DNA of 64,000 nt from Sinomonas notoginsengisoli (GCF_021554725.1 NZ_JAIZDP010000001.1:1116001-1180000), one strand, 5' to 3'; counted from the first letter of the stretch, positions 19,701 through 29,470 are shown. Made by a program: numbers and translations. The notes: generated from the sequence alone by a model not told the origin.

Positions 19701-19948
19701 TGGTGCATTCACCACCTGACGGCGGATTCGCCGTGGACTACCTTACCAAGGTTCCCAGCGGACGTTGCTGTCCGGGAACTGGCAGGGCAGACTCACTCGC
19801 TGCTTCCGGCGCCGAGGATCAAGTCTACGCACAATCTCTGCAGACGTCGAACCGGTGCTCCGGGTCCGTCTGCCGGACGGCGCGCAGCGCCTAGAGTAGT
19901 TACAGCCTCAAGATGACGTGACGAGAAGGACGAGAAGAAGGAATGCCC

Positions 19949-21154
19949 ATGACCTCCGCCCGCGTGTCCCAGCGCATCGGATCCATCGCCGAATCCGCCA
20001 CTCTGGCCGTCGATGCGAAGGCCAAGGCCCTCAAGGCCGCGGGCCGGCCGGTGATCGGGTTCGGGGCCGGCGAGCCCGACTTCCCCACGCCGCAGTACAT
20101 CGTCGAGGCCGCGATCGAGGCGGCCCGTCAGCCGCGCTTCCATCGCTACTCCCCTGCTGGCGGCCTCCCCGAGCTCAAGGCCGCGATCGCCGCCAAGACC
20201 CAGCGCGACTCAGGCTACGAGGCGGAGGCCTCCCAGGTCCTAGTGACCAACGGCGGCAAGCAGGCCGTCTACAACACCTTCGCAACGCTCCTCGACCCGG
20301 GGGACGAGGTGCTGCTCCCCACCCCATACTGGACCACCTATCCCGAGGCGATCCGCCTTGCGGGCGGGGCGCCCGTCGAGGTGTTCGCGGGCCCCGAGCA
20401 GGACTACCTCGCGACTGTGGACCAGCTTGAGGCCGCGCTCACGCCCCGCACCAAGGTCCTGCTCTTCGTCTCCCCCTCGAACCCAACCGGCGCCGTGTAC
20501 TCCCCCGAGCAGACCCGCGAGATCGGTCAGTGGGCCGCGTCGAAGGGCCTGTGGGTGGTCACGGACGAGATCTACGAGCACCTCACGTACGACGGCGTGC
20601 CGTTCACCTCGATCGCGACCGCGACCCCGGAGCTCGGCGACCGCGTGGTGATCCTGAACGGCGTCGCGAAGACGTACGCCATGACCGGCTGGCGCGTCGG
20701 CTGGATGATCGGCCCAGCAGATGTCATCAAGGCGGCAACGAACCTGCAGTCGCATGCAACGTCCAACGTGGCCAACATCTCCCAGATGGCTGCCCTCGCC
20801 GCGGTGTCCGGTCCCCTCGACGCGGTCGAGGAGATGAAGGTCGCCTTCGATCGCCGGCGCCAAACGATCGTGAAGATGCTCTCCGAGATCGGGGGCGTGA
20901 ACTGCCCTACGCCCAAGGGCGCCTTCTATGTCTATCCAGATGTGCGCGGAGTCCTCGGCAGGGAGATTGCGGGCGTGCGTCCTGCGACGTCCGCCGAGCT
21001 CGCGGCACTCATCCTCGATAAGGTCGAGGTGGCGATTGTGCCCGGCGAGGCTTTCGGCCCGAGCGGGTTCGTGCGCCTCTCCTACGCGCTCGGCGACGAC
21101 GACCTGGCCGAGGGCGTGGGCCGGATCCAGGAGCTCCTCGGGACGGCCAAGTAG
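19949..21154 (+). CDS. PLP-dependent aminotransferase (aspartate aminotransferase family)
   Basis: 401 residues, fold-type I class I/II aminotransferase. The PLP-binding lysine is in [32 protein letters not shown] and [12 protein letters not shown] are conserved substrate and cofactor segments. Aspartate/2-oxoglutarate transamination is likely. The start at 19949 has AAGGA at a good distance; the in-frame ATG at 19943 overlaps that site, so it was not chosen. Confidence 0.92.
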   Translation: MTSARVSQRIGSIAESATLAVDAKAKALKAAGRPVIGFGAGEPDFPTPQYIVEAAIEAARQPRFHRYSPAGGLPELKAAIAAKTQRDSGYEAEASQVLVTNGGKQAVYNTFATLLDPGDEVLLPTPYWTTYPEAIRLAGGAPVEVFAGPEQDYLATVDQLEAALTPRTKVLLFVSPSNPTGAVYSPEQTREIGQWAASKGLWVVTDEIYEHLTYDGVPFTSIATATPELGDRVVILNGVAKTYAMTGWRVGWMIGPADVIKAATNLQSHATSNVANISQMAALAAVSGPLDAVEEMKVAFDRRRQTIVKMLSEIGGVNCPTPKGAFYVYPDVRGVLGREIAGVRPATSAELAALILDKVEVAIVPGEAFGPSGFVRLSYALGDDDLAEGVGRIQELLGTAK

Positions 21155-21174
21155 GGTATCCCAGCCGCTGCGCA

Positions 21175-21828
21175 CTACCAGATGCGCCGGTCTGCGGCCC
21201 ACCGGGAGAGCTCGTGCCGGTTGGTCAGCTGGAGTTTGCGGAGCACCGCCGAGACGTGGGTCTCGACAGTCTTGACCGAGATGAAGAGCTCCTTCGCGGT
21301 CTCCTTGTAGGAGTAGCCGCGGGCGATCAGGCGCATGACGTCGAGTTCGCGCGCCGAGAGCTTGTCGAGCTCGTCGTCGGCCACCGACTGGGTGCCGAAG
21401 GCGTCCAGCACAAAGCCCGCGAGGCGGGGCGAGAACACGGCGTCCCCGTCTGCGACGCGCAGCACGGCAGCGGTGATTTCGGGTCCCGAAGCGGTCTTGG
21501 TCACGTACCCGCGGGCGCCGGCACGGATCACCGAGACCACGTCCTCGGCGGCGTCCGAGACGCTGAGCGCGAGGAAGCGGACCTCCCCGAGGAGTGCGGC
21601 GCTGCGCGTGAGCACCTCGCGCCCCCCGCCGCCGAGGCCACCTGGCAGGTGCACGTCGAGCAGGACAACCTGCGGGCGAAGCCGCTCGATGGCCTCGATC
21701 GCCCCCTCGACCGTCCCGGCTTCCCCCACCACCCGCACGCGGTCGTCGAGGTCCGCCTTGAGGCCCGAGCGGAAGATCGTGTGGTCGTCCACGATCACAA
21801 CGCTCACCGGCGCCGGCTGCTCGCTCAT
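21175..21828 (-). CDS. LuxR/NarL-family response regulator of a PspC-type two-component system
   Basis: 217 residues. The receiver domain carries VVIVDDHTIFRSGL, the phosphoacceptor Asp in VVLLDVHLPGG and a late TKTASG. The C-terminal LuxR helix-turn-helix is LSARELDVMRLIARGYSYKE...SVKTVETHV. Its ATG overlaps the kinase stop by four bases (ATGA), so the pair is translationally coupled. Likely targets include the divergent PspC-protein operon, by analogy with LiaR-like systems. Confidence 0.94.
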   Translation of the reverse strand: MSEQPAPVSVVIVDDHTIFRSGLKADLDDRVRVVGEAGTVEGAIEAIERLRPQVVLLDVHLPGGLGGGGREVLTRSAALLGEVRFLALSVSDAAEDVVSVIRAGARGYVTKTASGPEITAAVLRVADGDAVFSPRLAGFVLDAFGTQSVADDELDKLSARELDVMRLIARGYSYKETAKELFISVKTVETHVSAVLRKLQLTNRHELSRWAADRRIW

Positions 21829-23123
21829 GACTCCTCCGTTCCGGGCAGCCGCAGCCGCACCTCCGTGCCTTCGGCGCCACTGACGATCGTGGCCTCGCCG
21901 CCGTGGCGCCGCATCCTGCCCACGATCGACTCGCGCACCCCGAGCCGGTCCGCCGGGACCGCATCCGGATCGAAGCCCGCGCCTCGGTCCTTGATGAAGA
22001 CCTCGGTGGCGTCCCTGCCGCACTCCGCATAGACCGAGACCGGTCCCGCACCGTGGCGGACCGCGTTCAGCATCGCCTCGCGCGCGGCCTGGAGCAGTGC
22101 ATCCTGCCCCTCCCGAACTCGCTCGCCGTCGGCCGGGTCTAACGCGCCTCCGTCCGTGCTTCCCGGCCCTGTGCCTCCGACCGTGACCACGTCGATCGGC
22201 ACCCCGTGAAGGTCCTCGACCTGCCCGGCAAGCTCGGCGACCCGATCCGCGAACGTGCCGTACCCACCGCGGGAATCCCGGTAGAGCCACTCGCGCAGCT
22301 CGCGCTCCTGCGCCCGGGCCAAGCGGGTCACGTCCGCCTCGCTCCCTGCCCGCCGCTGGATGAGGGCGAGCGTCTGCAGCACGGAATCGTGGAGGTGCGC
22401 CGCGATCTCGGCACGTTCCTCCTCGCGCACCCGCGCCGCCCGCTCGGCGCCGAACTCGCGCCAGAACTTCAGCCCCCACGGGAGCAGGACGAGCGCCACG
22501 CCGGCGAGCACGGCGAGGGAGGCAAGCATGGACATGCCGAGCACGTTCCACTGGCCGCCGGAGACGGCAAGGGCCACACCGGCGACCACGAGCGCGAGGC
22601 CCGCGCCGAGCCGCAGCCAGCCGGTCCAGCGCTCGGCGCCGGCGCCCCGGACGAGCTTCTCGCGGCGCGCCTCGTCGAGCTGCATCCAAGCGAGGGCAAC
22701 GCCGCCGAGGATGGCAGCGATCGGAACGACGGTGTCCAGCGGGACGTCGACGCCGATGAGCGGGCCGCCGAGCGCGACCGCACCCAAGAGGAGCACGACT
22801 CCGAGCAGCACCTCGCGCGCATAGCGCGGCATGTGCGCGGGGGCCCTCGCCGGCCCGGGAGCGGCCGGTTCGCTCACCCCTGGCGCGATGGTCGACGCCG
22901 GACGGCGTGCGGCCCGCTTCTCCGCCTCCGCCGCGGTGGGCACCATGATCCACAGCCACCCGTACAGGACCACGCCCGCGCCGCCCAGGAAGGCGGCGCC
23001 GGCCATGATCCAGCGCACGAGGTCCGTGCGCAGTCCGAGGTGGCGAGCCAGCCCGGAGCAGACCCCGGCGATGAGCCGGTCCTCTCCCCGCACGAGCGGC
23101 GGGCGGACGATGGCGGTGTTCAT
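21825..23123 (-). CDS. Sensor histidine kinase with N-terminal PspC domain
   Basis: 432 residues. The first 60 residues form a PspC domain (DRLIAGVCSGLARHLGLR, then a hydrophobic helix). About four further membrane helices follow, then a HisKA_3 dimerisation box with the phosphorylated His in AAHLHDSVLQTLALI and an ATPase domain (EAMLNAVRHG, KDRGAGFDPD). This is the LiaS/DesK-like class seen in actinobacteria, sensing membrane or envelope stress. It is transcribed away from the membrane proteins that start at 23249. Confidence 0.94.
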   Translation of the reverse strand: MNTAIVRPPLVRGEDRLIAGVCSGLARHLGLRTDLVRWIMAGAAFLGGAGVVLYGWLWIMVPTAAEAEKRAARRPASTIAPGVSEPAAPGPARAPAHMPRYAREVLLGVVLLLGAVALGGPLIGVDVPLDTVVPIAAILGGVALAWMQLDEARREKLVRGAGAERWTGWLRLGAGLALVVAGVALAVSGGQWNVLGMSMLASLAVLAGVALVLLPWGLKFWREFGAERAARVREEERAEIAAHLHDSVLQTLALIQRRAGSEADVTRLARAQERELREWLYRDSRGGYGTFADRVAELAGQVEDLHGVPIDVVTVGGTGPGSTDGGALDPADGERVREGQDALLQAAREAMLNAVRHGAGPVSVYAECGRDATEVFIKDRGAGFDPDAVPADRLGVRESIVGRMRRHGGEATIVSGAEGTEVRLRLPGTEES

Positions 23124-23179
23124 GCTTCCATCCAAGCACCAATGGCAGGCCGCAGTGCCAACTCGGACGGCGTTCCCGG

Positions 23180-23201
23180 GGTCCATTCAGGGTCCGTTCA
23201 G
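23180..23201. repeat. Tandem 11-bp repeats in the kinase/PspC divergent promoter region
   Basis: GGTCCATTCAG (23180-23190) is followed directly by GGTCCGTTCAG (23191-23201) and a partial third copy GGTGTCCCCTC. One helical turn separates the repeats, as expected for side-by-side binding of regulator monomers. Confidence 0.6.
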
Positions 23202-23248
23202 GGTGTCCCCTCATGGGTATGGGGGTGCCAGGGCGGAAGGATGGATGC

Positions 23249-24688
23249 ATGAGCACCGAACACACTCCTGGCGAGACGCCAGCATCCCAGCCCCAGGACG
23301 AACCCCATCCTCAGGCCAACCCCTCGGCCCCGGGATCGGGCGCGCCGGGCCATCCCGCCCCCACCCGCGGCGGCGACTTCTTCGGCTGGGTCCGTGGACT
23401 TGGCGCCGTGCGTGGAGGCGACCGCTGGGTGGGCGGCGTCGCGAGCGGTATCGCCCACCGGTGGGGCGTGGACCCAGTCCTGGTGCGCGGCCTCTTCATC
23501 GTCGCGGCAATCTTCCTTGGCGTCGGGGTCCTGGCCTACGGCATCCTGTGGCTCCTCCTCCCTGAGCCAGACGGTCGCATCCATCTCCAGGAGGCCTCAC
23601 ACGGCCGCTGGTCCGCCGGAATGACCGGCGGCCTCATCGTCACCGTCCTCGGCCTCGGCGGAGCACGCGCCGGCTTCTGGTTCGGCGAGCGCGGAGTCGG
23701 CGGCGCGTTCTGGGGCCTGTTCTGGGTGGCCGTCGTGGCCTTCGGGATCTACAGCCTCGTGCGAGGCAGCCGGCGTCGGGCGGTCTACAGGCCCACGGCG
23801 CCCCAGTCAGGGCAGTACCCTTCGGGTCAGTATCCTTCGGGGCAGTATCCCGGCCAGCCGGGCAGTGTCCCGCCCCATGCACCGCAGCCGGGCTATGCGC
23901 CGCTGCCGTTCGACGCCGGTGCACCCGCCACGGGCGGCGCCTCCTACGCCAAACCGACCAGCGCGCCGTCGTACGGCGTCGCCCCCACGAGCGGCCCGTA
24001 CAGCCCGCCCCCGTACTACGGCGGATCGGTTCCGCCCGCGGTACGCGCCCAGCCTCGGCCACCGCGCAGACGCGGCCCGTCGGCACCGTTTGTCCTGGTC
24101 GTCCTCGGCGTTGCCGCCCTCGTGGCCGGTTCCCTCGGTGCCCTCATCGCCATGGGTGCCATGAGCCTCGGTGCCGGCGCGATCTGGACGGCCGTCGCGA
24201 TCGTCCTCGGCCTTGGCATCCTCGTCTCCGGCCTCCGCGGCCGCACCGCCGGCATGCTGACCCTCTTCGCCGTGATCGCCCTCGTCAGCGGCACGGTCTC
24301 CCAGACCGTCGACCGGTTCGCCAACACGCAGACCCATGTGGTCAGTGAGAGCCCCTCGACCCTCCAGCAGGCCGTGAGCGGGTACGACATCACCGCTGCG
24401 CGCGGCACGCTCAACCTCAGCGCGCTGGACAGCGCCGGCCCGCTGGCCAGCGAGACGGTCATCCCCATCAAGACGACCATGAGCCAGGTGACCATCACCG
24501 TGCCGAAGGACGTCCCCGTCCAGGTCCGCAGCTCCACGACCCTCGCGGAGGTGAAGGCCAGCGGCCAGAACACCGCTGGATTCAGCCGGCACGAAACCAC
24601 CACCTACAACTCAAACAAGCCCGGGGCAAGCCTCGTCGTCCAGCTCGACGCGACCCTGAGCGAGATCACCGTCACCGAGGAGCGCTGA
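23249..24688 (+). CDS. PspC-domain membrane protein with LiaF-like C-terminal domain
   Basis: 479 residues. A Pro-rich start is followed by a PspC domain (VASGIAHRWGVDPVLVRGLF), several membrane helices, a Gly/Pro/Tyr-rich cytoplasmic linker with three SGQYP repeats (about 205-225), more helices around 290-360, and a beta-rich C-terminal domain (from about 385) resembling the LiaF/toast-rack repeat. GGAAGGA precedes the ATG. It is probably the accessory sensor-inhibitor of the divergent kinase. Identification of the C-terminal domain is by pattern only. Confidence 0.85.
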   Translation: MSTEHTPGETPASQPQDEPHPQANPSAPGSGAPGHPAPTRGGDFFGWVRGLGAVRGGDRWVGGVASGIAHRWGVDPVLVRGLFIVAAIFLGVGVLAYGILWLLLPEPDGRIHLQEASHGRWSAGMTGGLIVTVLGLGGARAGFWFGERGVGGAFWGLFWVAVVAFGIYSLVRGSRRRAVYRPTAPQSGQYPSGQYPSGQYPGQPGSVPPHAPQPGYAPLPFDAGAPATGGASYAKPTSAPSYGVAPTSGPYSPPPYYGGSVPPAVRAQPRPPRRRGPSAPFVLVVLGVAALVAGSLGALIAMGAMSLGAGAIWTAVAIVLGLGILVSGLRGRTAGMLTLFAVIALVSGTVSQTVDRFANTQTHVVSESPSTLQQAVSGYDITAARGTLNLSALDSAGPLASETVIPIKTTMSQVTITVPKDVPVQVRSSTTLAEVKASGQNTAGFSRHETTTYNSNKPGASLVVQLDATLSEITVTEER

Positions 24689-24689
24689 G

Positions 24690-25055
24690 ATGAGCACCAA
24701 GCAGGACTTCCGTACCGAGGCATCAGGTCCATCCATCGGAACAATCGTGTGGGGAGCAGTGGTCATCGTGGTCGGAGCACTCATGCTGGCCAACCGGCTG
24801 GGATGGCTCAGCGTCGATCCGGGGTATGCGGCCGCGGGCATCCTGCTCCTCGCCGGGCTGGGGCTGGTGATCGGCGGGATCGCTGCCTCGCTCCGACGGC
24901 GCGAACTGGCGCACGACGCCGTGGCGCACGACGCCGCGCAGGGCACCGCCGCGGGCGACCTCCCAGAGGGAGGCCTGCCCACCACCTCTGTGCGGCGGAG
25001 CCCCTACGAGGACCCCACGGGGCCTCGCGATGAACGCCCCGGCACGACAGACTGA
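24690..25055 (+). CDS. Small two-helix membrane protein of the PspC operon
   Basis: 121 residues: helix IVWGAVVIVVGALMLANRLGW, a short turn, helix AGILLLAGLGLVIGGIAASL, then a charged tail. It starts two bases after the preceding stop, so it is translated from the same mRNA. It resembles the LiaI-like helix pair that accompanies LiaF proteins, but no firm family can be named. Confidence 0.8.
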   Translation: MSTKQDFRTEASGPSIGTIVWGAVVIVVGALMLANRLGWLSVDPGYAAAGILLLAGLGLVIGGIAASLRRRELAHDAVAHDAAQGTAAGDLPEGGLPTTSVRRSPYEDPTGPRDERPGTTD

Positions 25056-25094
25056 ATCCACCAGCTCCCACCATTCACCCATCTGGAGGAAACC

Positions 25095-25400
25095 ATGGAC
25101 AAGTTCTTCGACGCACTTCGCGGAATCGGCCTGAAGCGCGGCCCCCGCCGCGTCCTCGGCGGCGTGCTCGGCGGGATCGCAGACAAGCTCAACGTCGACC
25201 CGGCGTTCGTGCGGATCGTCTTCCTCGTCCTCTGCCTGCTCCCCGGACCCGCAGTCCTCGTGTACGTCGCGGGGTGGATCCTCTTGCCCGACCAGGACGG
25301 GCGGATCATCCTCGAAGGCTGGGTCGCCCCCAAGGGGATCGGTCCCGGCGGCCCCGGCTCAGGCTCTGTTGGCCCAGGCGCTGGCGGCCCCGCCATGTGA
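25095..25400 (+). CDS. PspC-domain protein
   Basis: 101 residues consisting almost only of a PspC domain: VLGGVLGGIADKLNVDPAFVRI and one membrane helix (VFLVLCLLPGPAVLVYVAGW), then a Gly-rich tail. TGGAGGAAACC gives a strong ribosome site. It is the third PspC domain at this locus, after the kinase and the 479-residue protein, and ends the operon before the terminator at 25432. Confidence 0.88.
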   Translation: MDKFFDALRGIGLKRGPRRVLGGVLGGIADKLNVDPAFVRIVFLVLCLLPGPAVLVYVAGWILLPDQDGRIILEGWVAPKGIGPGGPGSGSVGPGAGGPAM

Positions 25401-25431
25401 CCTGCGTCCCGCCGTTCGGTGCGGCACTCGC

Positions 25432-25460
25432 GGGCCCGACCCCATCGCGGGGTCGGGCCC
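25432..25460 (+). terminator. Terminator of the PspC operon
   Basis: GGGCCCGACCCC / GGGGTCGGGCCC, 12-bp perfect stem with a five-base loop, followed by TT. Confidence 0.85.
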
Positions 25461-25614
25461 TTGCGCGTCTCGGGTGGGGTCGCCGCGCTCCCATGACGTG
25501 GTGTACGCCACTGTGGCCGCGGCTAGACTGGGCGCGGGCTCAACGGGGCGCCTCGTTCACAGGATCCTCGGCCCCGCCCGGCGCGGCATGGCCCAACCGA
25601 CGGGAAGGCCCCGA

Positions 25615-26640
25615 ATGAAGATCGGCATCCTCACCTCCGGCGGCGATTGCCCCGGCCTCAACGCGGTGATCCGCGGCGCGGTGCTCAAGGGCATCGCGGT
25701 GCACGGCCAGGAGTTCGTGGGGTACCGCGACGGATGGCGAGGCGTGGTGCAGGGAGATGTGATCGACCTGCCGCGGACTATGGTGCGCGGCATCGCGAAG
25801 CAGGGTGGCACGATCCTGGGCACCTCGCGCACCAATCCATTCGAGAAGGGCGGAGGGCCGGACGTCATCAAGGGCCACATGGAGCGGCTCGGGATCGACG
25901 CAATCATCGCGATCGGCGGGGAAGGCACTCTCGCGGCAGCCCGGCGGCTCACGGACGCTGGCCTGAAGATCGTCGGCGTGCCGAAGACCGTGGACAACGA
26001 CCTCGACGCGACCGACTACACGTTCGGCTTCGACACGGCCGTGGAGATCGCGACCGAGGCCATCGACCGCCTGCGCACCACCGGGGAGTCCCACCATCGC
26101 TGCATGATCGCCGAGGTCATGGGCCGGCATGTGGGGTGGATCGCGCTGCACTCCGGCATGGCCTCCGGTGCCCACGCGATCCTCATCCCCGAGCAGAAGG
26201 TCAGCATGGACCAGATCGCGACCTGGGTCCAGCTGGCCCGGGACCGTGGACGTGCCCCGCTTGTGGTGGTAGCGGAAGGCTTCGTGCTCGAGGGCATGGA
26301 CGCCCCGCACTCTGAGCGCGGTCTCGACACCTTCGGGCGGCCTCGTCTCGGCGGCATCGCGGAGCAGCTTGCCCCCGAGATCGAGTCGCGCACCGGCATC
26401 GAGACCCGTGCGACGATTCTGGGGCACATCCAGCGCGGCGGCGTGCCTACCGCGTTCGACCGGGTCCTCGCGACACGTCTGGGCATGGCCGCGATCGACT
26501 CGGTCGTGGACGGCCGCTGGGGCACCATGGTCTCCCTCCATGGCACGGAGATCGCGCATGTTGGTTTCGAGGAGGCTCTCGGCAGGCTCAAGACCGTCCC
26601 GCGGCATCGGTATGACGAGGCCGCCGTCCTCTTCGGATGA
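25615..26640 (+). CDS. pfkA: 6-phosphofructokinase
   Basis: 341 residues. ILTSGGDCPGLNAVIRG binds the nucleotide or PPi, and GGEGTLAAARRL, PKTVDNDLDATDYTFGFDTA (catalytic Asp and metal region), MGRHVGW and HIQRGG follow. It phosphorylates fructose 6-phosphate in glycolysis. The GGEGT motif is of the ATP-using kind, but the split between ATP and PPi enzymes needs assays. The ATG has GGGAAGG upstream. A TAGACT about 90 bases upstream may be its -10 box. Confidence 0.95.
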   Translation: MKIGILTSGGDCPGLNAVIRGAVLKGIAVHGQEFVGYRDGWRGVVQGDVIDLPRTMVRGIAKQGGTILGTSRTNPFEKGGGPDVIKGHMERLGIDAIIAIGGEGTLAAARRLTDAGLKIVGVPKTVDNDLDATDYTFGFDTAVEIATEAIDRLRTTGESHHRCMIAEVMGRHVGWIALHSGMASGAHAILIPEQKVSMDQIATWVQLARDRGRAPLVVVAEGFVLEGMDAPHSERGLDTFGRPRLGGIAEQLAPEIESRTGIETRATILGHIQRGGVPTAFDRVLATRLGMAAIDSVVDGRWGTMVSLHGTEIAHVGFEEALGRLKTVPRHRYDEAAVLFG

Positions 26641-26644
26641 GTCT

Positions 26645-27355
26645 TTGACTGACACGGGGACGTTCCACACTGGCAGCCGCGGCATTGTGCGCCTTGCATG
26701 GGCGCGGCGGCTGGGGCTTCCGGACCTGAGCTTCTCGGACGACGGCGCGCGGCTCCTCTCGGAGCATGACAGCGCACGCGAGCTGGTCGCCCTCGTGCTC
26801 TTCGGGCAGCTCGCCGTGAGCGGGCCGTCGGAGCTCGTCGAGGCAACGAACGGCATGGATTCCGACGACCTCGTGGCCGGAGGCGCCCTTCTGCGCGCGG
26901 CAGGTGCCGGTGGGCACGGGCTCCACACCGCCGTGCTCGGCTTCGCCGACGACCTCCCGCTTCAGCAGCCCGACACGGGACCGCAGATCTCACGCGCCGC
27001 CGCTGACGCGATAGGGCTCGAGATGGGCTGTCCGCCCGACGATGTCTCCTCCGCCGGCCTCACGGGGCGGGAGCACCGCTATACAGTGATGCTCCCCGAC
27101 GGACCCGCCGCGTGCGCGGCCTACTCGGTGCAGGAGGGCCTGCTTGCCGACCTGGGCGTGCTCGTGGCCCCCGCGCTGCGTGGCCGGGGCCTCGGGCGCC
27201 TCGCGGCCTCCGTGGCGGCTCATGAGGCCCTTGCGGACGGGCTCATTGTCCAGGTTGCCGTGCCGTCCCACGCTCTGGCTGGTCTGCGGCTGGCGGACGC
27301 CCTCGGGATCCAGGCGCAGGGCCACTTCGCCTCGGTGCAGCTGCCTCGCCGCTGA
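26645..27355 (+). CDS. GNAT-like N-acetyltransferase family protein
   Basis: 236 residues if the TTG four bases after pfkA is the start; a later GTG at about residue 15 is possible. The C-terminal half has LVAPALRGRGLGRLAASVA, the acetyl-CoA binding loop (RGxGLG), followed by the usual A-x-H-E-A helix and a final beta-rich part. The N-terminal 110 residues are unassigned. Substrate unknown. It is probably co-transcribed with pfkA. Confidence 0.7.
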   Translation: MTDTGTFHTGSRGIVRLAWARRLGLPDLSFSDDGARLLSEHDSARELVALVLFGQLAVSGPSELVEATNGMDSDDLVAGGALLRAAGAGGHGLHTAVLGFADDLPLQQPDTGPQISRAAADAIGLEMGCPPDDVSSAGLTGREHRYTVMLPDGPAACAAYSVQEGLLADLGVLVAPALRGRGLGRLAASVAAHEALADGLIVQVAVPSHALAGLRLADALGIQAQGHFASVQLPRR

Positions 27356-27489
27356 TCCGCCGACTCGGCGTGACGGCGAAGGCGGGGAGCCCGCGTTGGC
27401 GACCGCCCGGCGTCGTCCGAAAAGCGCTGGTGGTCTCGATCCCGGCTGAGGCGACCCGGAGTGAGGCGACCGGCCTGGGCGGAGGGCGG

Positions 27490-28992
27490 TCAGTGCTGGT
27501 GATCTGCGACCTTGTCCTGCCGGCCCGGTGCCGGCTCATCCGCGGCGGGGACCTTGACGAAGAAGAGGGCGACCGCGAGGCCGACCACGCCCAAAGCCGC
27601 GGGCAGGAGCACCGACTGGCCCATGGCCGCCGAGAAGCCAGCGTGCAGGGCCACCGGGAGATGGCCCGCGGCGAACTCGCCCGCCGGCGCGGCGTGACCG
27701 CCGCTGCTGGGAAGCTCGGCGGCCAGCCTGGCCTGCATGAAGGCAGCGATGGCGGCCGACCCCAGTACGGCGCCGACTTGACGTGTCGTGTTGTAGATTC
27801 CGGAGCCGGCGCCAGCCAGCTGAGGCGGCAGGCTGCGGGTCGCGAGCGTTGCCAGCGGCCCCCAGATCCCCGCGTTGGCGATGCCGACCACGGCACTCGG
27901 AATCAGCAGCGCCCAGATGGGGGTGTCCGGCGTCATGAGCACGGCGTACAGGACGAGGCCAGCGGCGAACACGAGCATCCCGCCGACGTTCATGGCCTTC
28001 GCGTGGCCCCGGTCCACCAGCTTGCCCGCGAACGGGGCCAGCGCGCCGGAAAGCACGGCGAGCGGGATGCTCATGAGTGCGGACTGGGTCGGCGTCATGC
28101 CGCGCACCAGCTGGTAGTAGAAGATCGTGGGCAGGCCGAACGAGGTCACGGCGAAGCCGACGGTGGAGATGCCGATGTTGGAGATCGAGAAGTTCCGGTC
28201 ACGGAACAGCCTGAGCGGGACCAGCGGCTCCGCACGGTTGCGCCACTGCCAGACCACGAACAGGAGCATCACGACGATGCCCGCGATGATGAGTCCCCAC
28301 ACGGTGATAGGCCCGGTGATGGTGCCCCACGAATAGGTCTGGCCCTCTTGAATGCCGAAAACGAGGAGGAACATTCCGACCCCGCTCAGCGCCACGCCGA
28401 GCCAGTCGAACCGGTGCGAGTGCGTGGCCAGGGCCGGGACGAGCCTCGCCGCGAGGACGAATCCGACGATCCCCACGGGGACGTTGATGTAGAAGACCCA
28501 TTCCCATCCGAAGCCGTCCACCAGCACGCCGCCGAGGATCGGGCCGACGAGCATCGCGACGCCCGCGGTCGAGCCCCAAATGCTCATCGCGGCGCCGCGC
28601 CGTTCAGGCGGGAAGATGCGGGTGATCACCGCCATGGTCTGCGGTGTCATGAATGCGGCGCCGAGCCCCTGCACTACACGCGCGGCGATGAGCGAGCCGA
28701 TGCTGTCCGCCAGCCCGCACCAGAGCGAGGACAGTGTGAACACCACCAGCCCCAACAGGTACATGCGCTTGGGGCCGAACCTGTCTCCGAGCCGTCCGGT
28801 GATGAGGAGCGGAACGGCGTACGCGAGGAGGTAGGCGCTCGTGACCCAGATGACAGAGTTGATGTCCGCGTTCAGGGCGCGCATGATCGCGGGGTTTGCC
28901 ACTGAGACGATCGTTGTGTCGATGAGGATCATGAAGAACCCGATGACGAGCGCCCACAGGGCAGCCCAGGGGCGCTGGATCTTTTCCACCAT
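27490..28992 (-). CDS. DHA2-family MFS drug exporter (EmrB/QacA type)
   Basis: 500 residues with about 14 membrane helices. Conserved DHA2 features are FFMILIDTTIVSVANPAI in helix 1, GRLGDRFGPKRMYL (motif A) and VVQGLGAAFMTPQTMAVITR (motif B/C region). It exports toxic compounds by proton antiport, judging from the family. It stands alone: no TetR or MarR regulator gene is adjacent. The neighbour on the 3' side is convergent (GNAT-like gene). Confidence 0.92.
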   Translation of the reverse strand: MVEKIQRPWAALWALVIGFFMILIDTTIVSVANPAIMRALNADINSVIWVTSAYLLAYAVPLLITGRLGDRFGPKRMYLLGLVVFTLSSLWCGLADSIGSLIAARVVQGLGAAFMTPQTMAVITRIFPPERRGAAMSIWGSTAGVAMLVGPILGGVLVDGFGWEWVFYINVPVGIVGFVLAARLVPALATHSHRFDWLGVALSGVGMFLLVFGIQEGQTYSWGTITGPITVWGLIIAGIVVMLLFVVWQWRNRAEPLVPLRLFRDRNFSISNIGISTVGFAVTSFGLPTIFYYQLVRGMTPTQSALMSIPLAVLSGALAPFAGKLVDRGHAKAMNVGGMLVFAAGLVLYAVLMTPDTPIWALLIPSAVVGIANAGIWGPLATLATRSLPPQLAGAGSGIYNTTRQVGAVLGSAAIAAFMQARLAAELPSSGGHAAPAGEFAAGHLPVALHAGFSAAMGQSVLLPAALGVVGLAVALFFVKVPAADEPAPGRQDKVADHQH

Positions 28993-29068
28993 TCAAGGAT
29001 CCCATCTGAGGAGGACAGCGCGTGTCCGCAGCTGTTCGCTGACGGCAGGCATCACGAGGCACGCGAGG

Positions 29069-29470
29069 TCAGCCGGCCGTGCCGAACCGGTCGACGATCT
29101 CCGTCCGGCCGAACATGTGCGCGGCCTGGCGCGCCGTCGGCGAGCCGGCGTCAGGATCGGCACCGAGCGCCAGCAGCGCGTCCACGACGTCGCCGTGGCC
29201 CTTGAAGACGGCGCCGGCGAGCGGCGTCTGGCCGCGGTCGTTCGCGACCTCGACATCGGCGCCATGCGCTCCGAGCAGCCTCACAGCGCTGGCGTGCCCG
29301 TGATACGCGGCGAGCATGAGGAGCGTGTCCCCCGCCTGGTTTGCGAGCGTTGCCGGGGCACCCGCTTCAAGGTACGCCCGCAGCACGGGCTCGTCCCCGG
29401 CGCGGGCGGCGTCGAAGAGCTTGCCCGCGAGGGCGATCACGTCGTCAGGGATCTGAGGGTTCTCGGTCAC
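29069..29470 (-). CDS. Ankyrin-repeat protein
   Basis: 133 residues with three ankyrin units: GDEPVLRAYLEAGAPA, AGDTLLMLAAYHGHASAVRL and RGQTPLAGAVFKGHGDVVDA, each with the TPL/TLL and G-H helix pattern. It should be a small soluble protein-binding module. Its ATG overlaps the ygfZ stop by four bases, so it is coupled to the folate-binding protein. Partners are unknown. Confidence 0.88.
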   Translation of the reverse strand: MTENPQIPDDVIALAGKLFDAARAGDEPVLRAYLEAGAPATLANQAGDTLLMLAAYHGHASAVRLLGAHGADVEVANDRGQTPLAGAVFKGHGDVVDALLALGADPDAGSPTARQAAHMFGRTEIVDRFGTAG

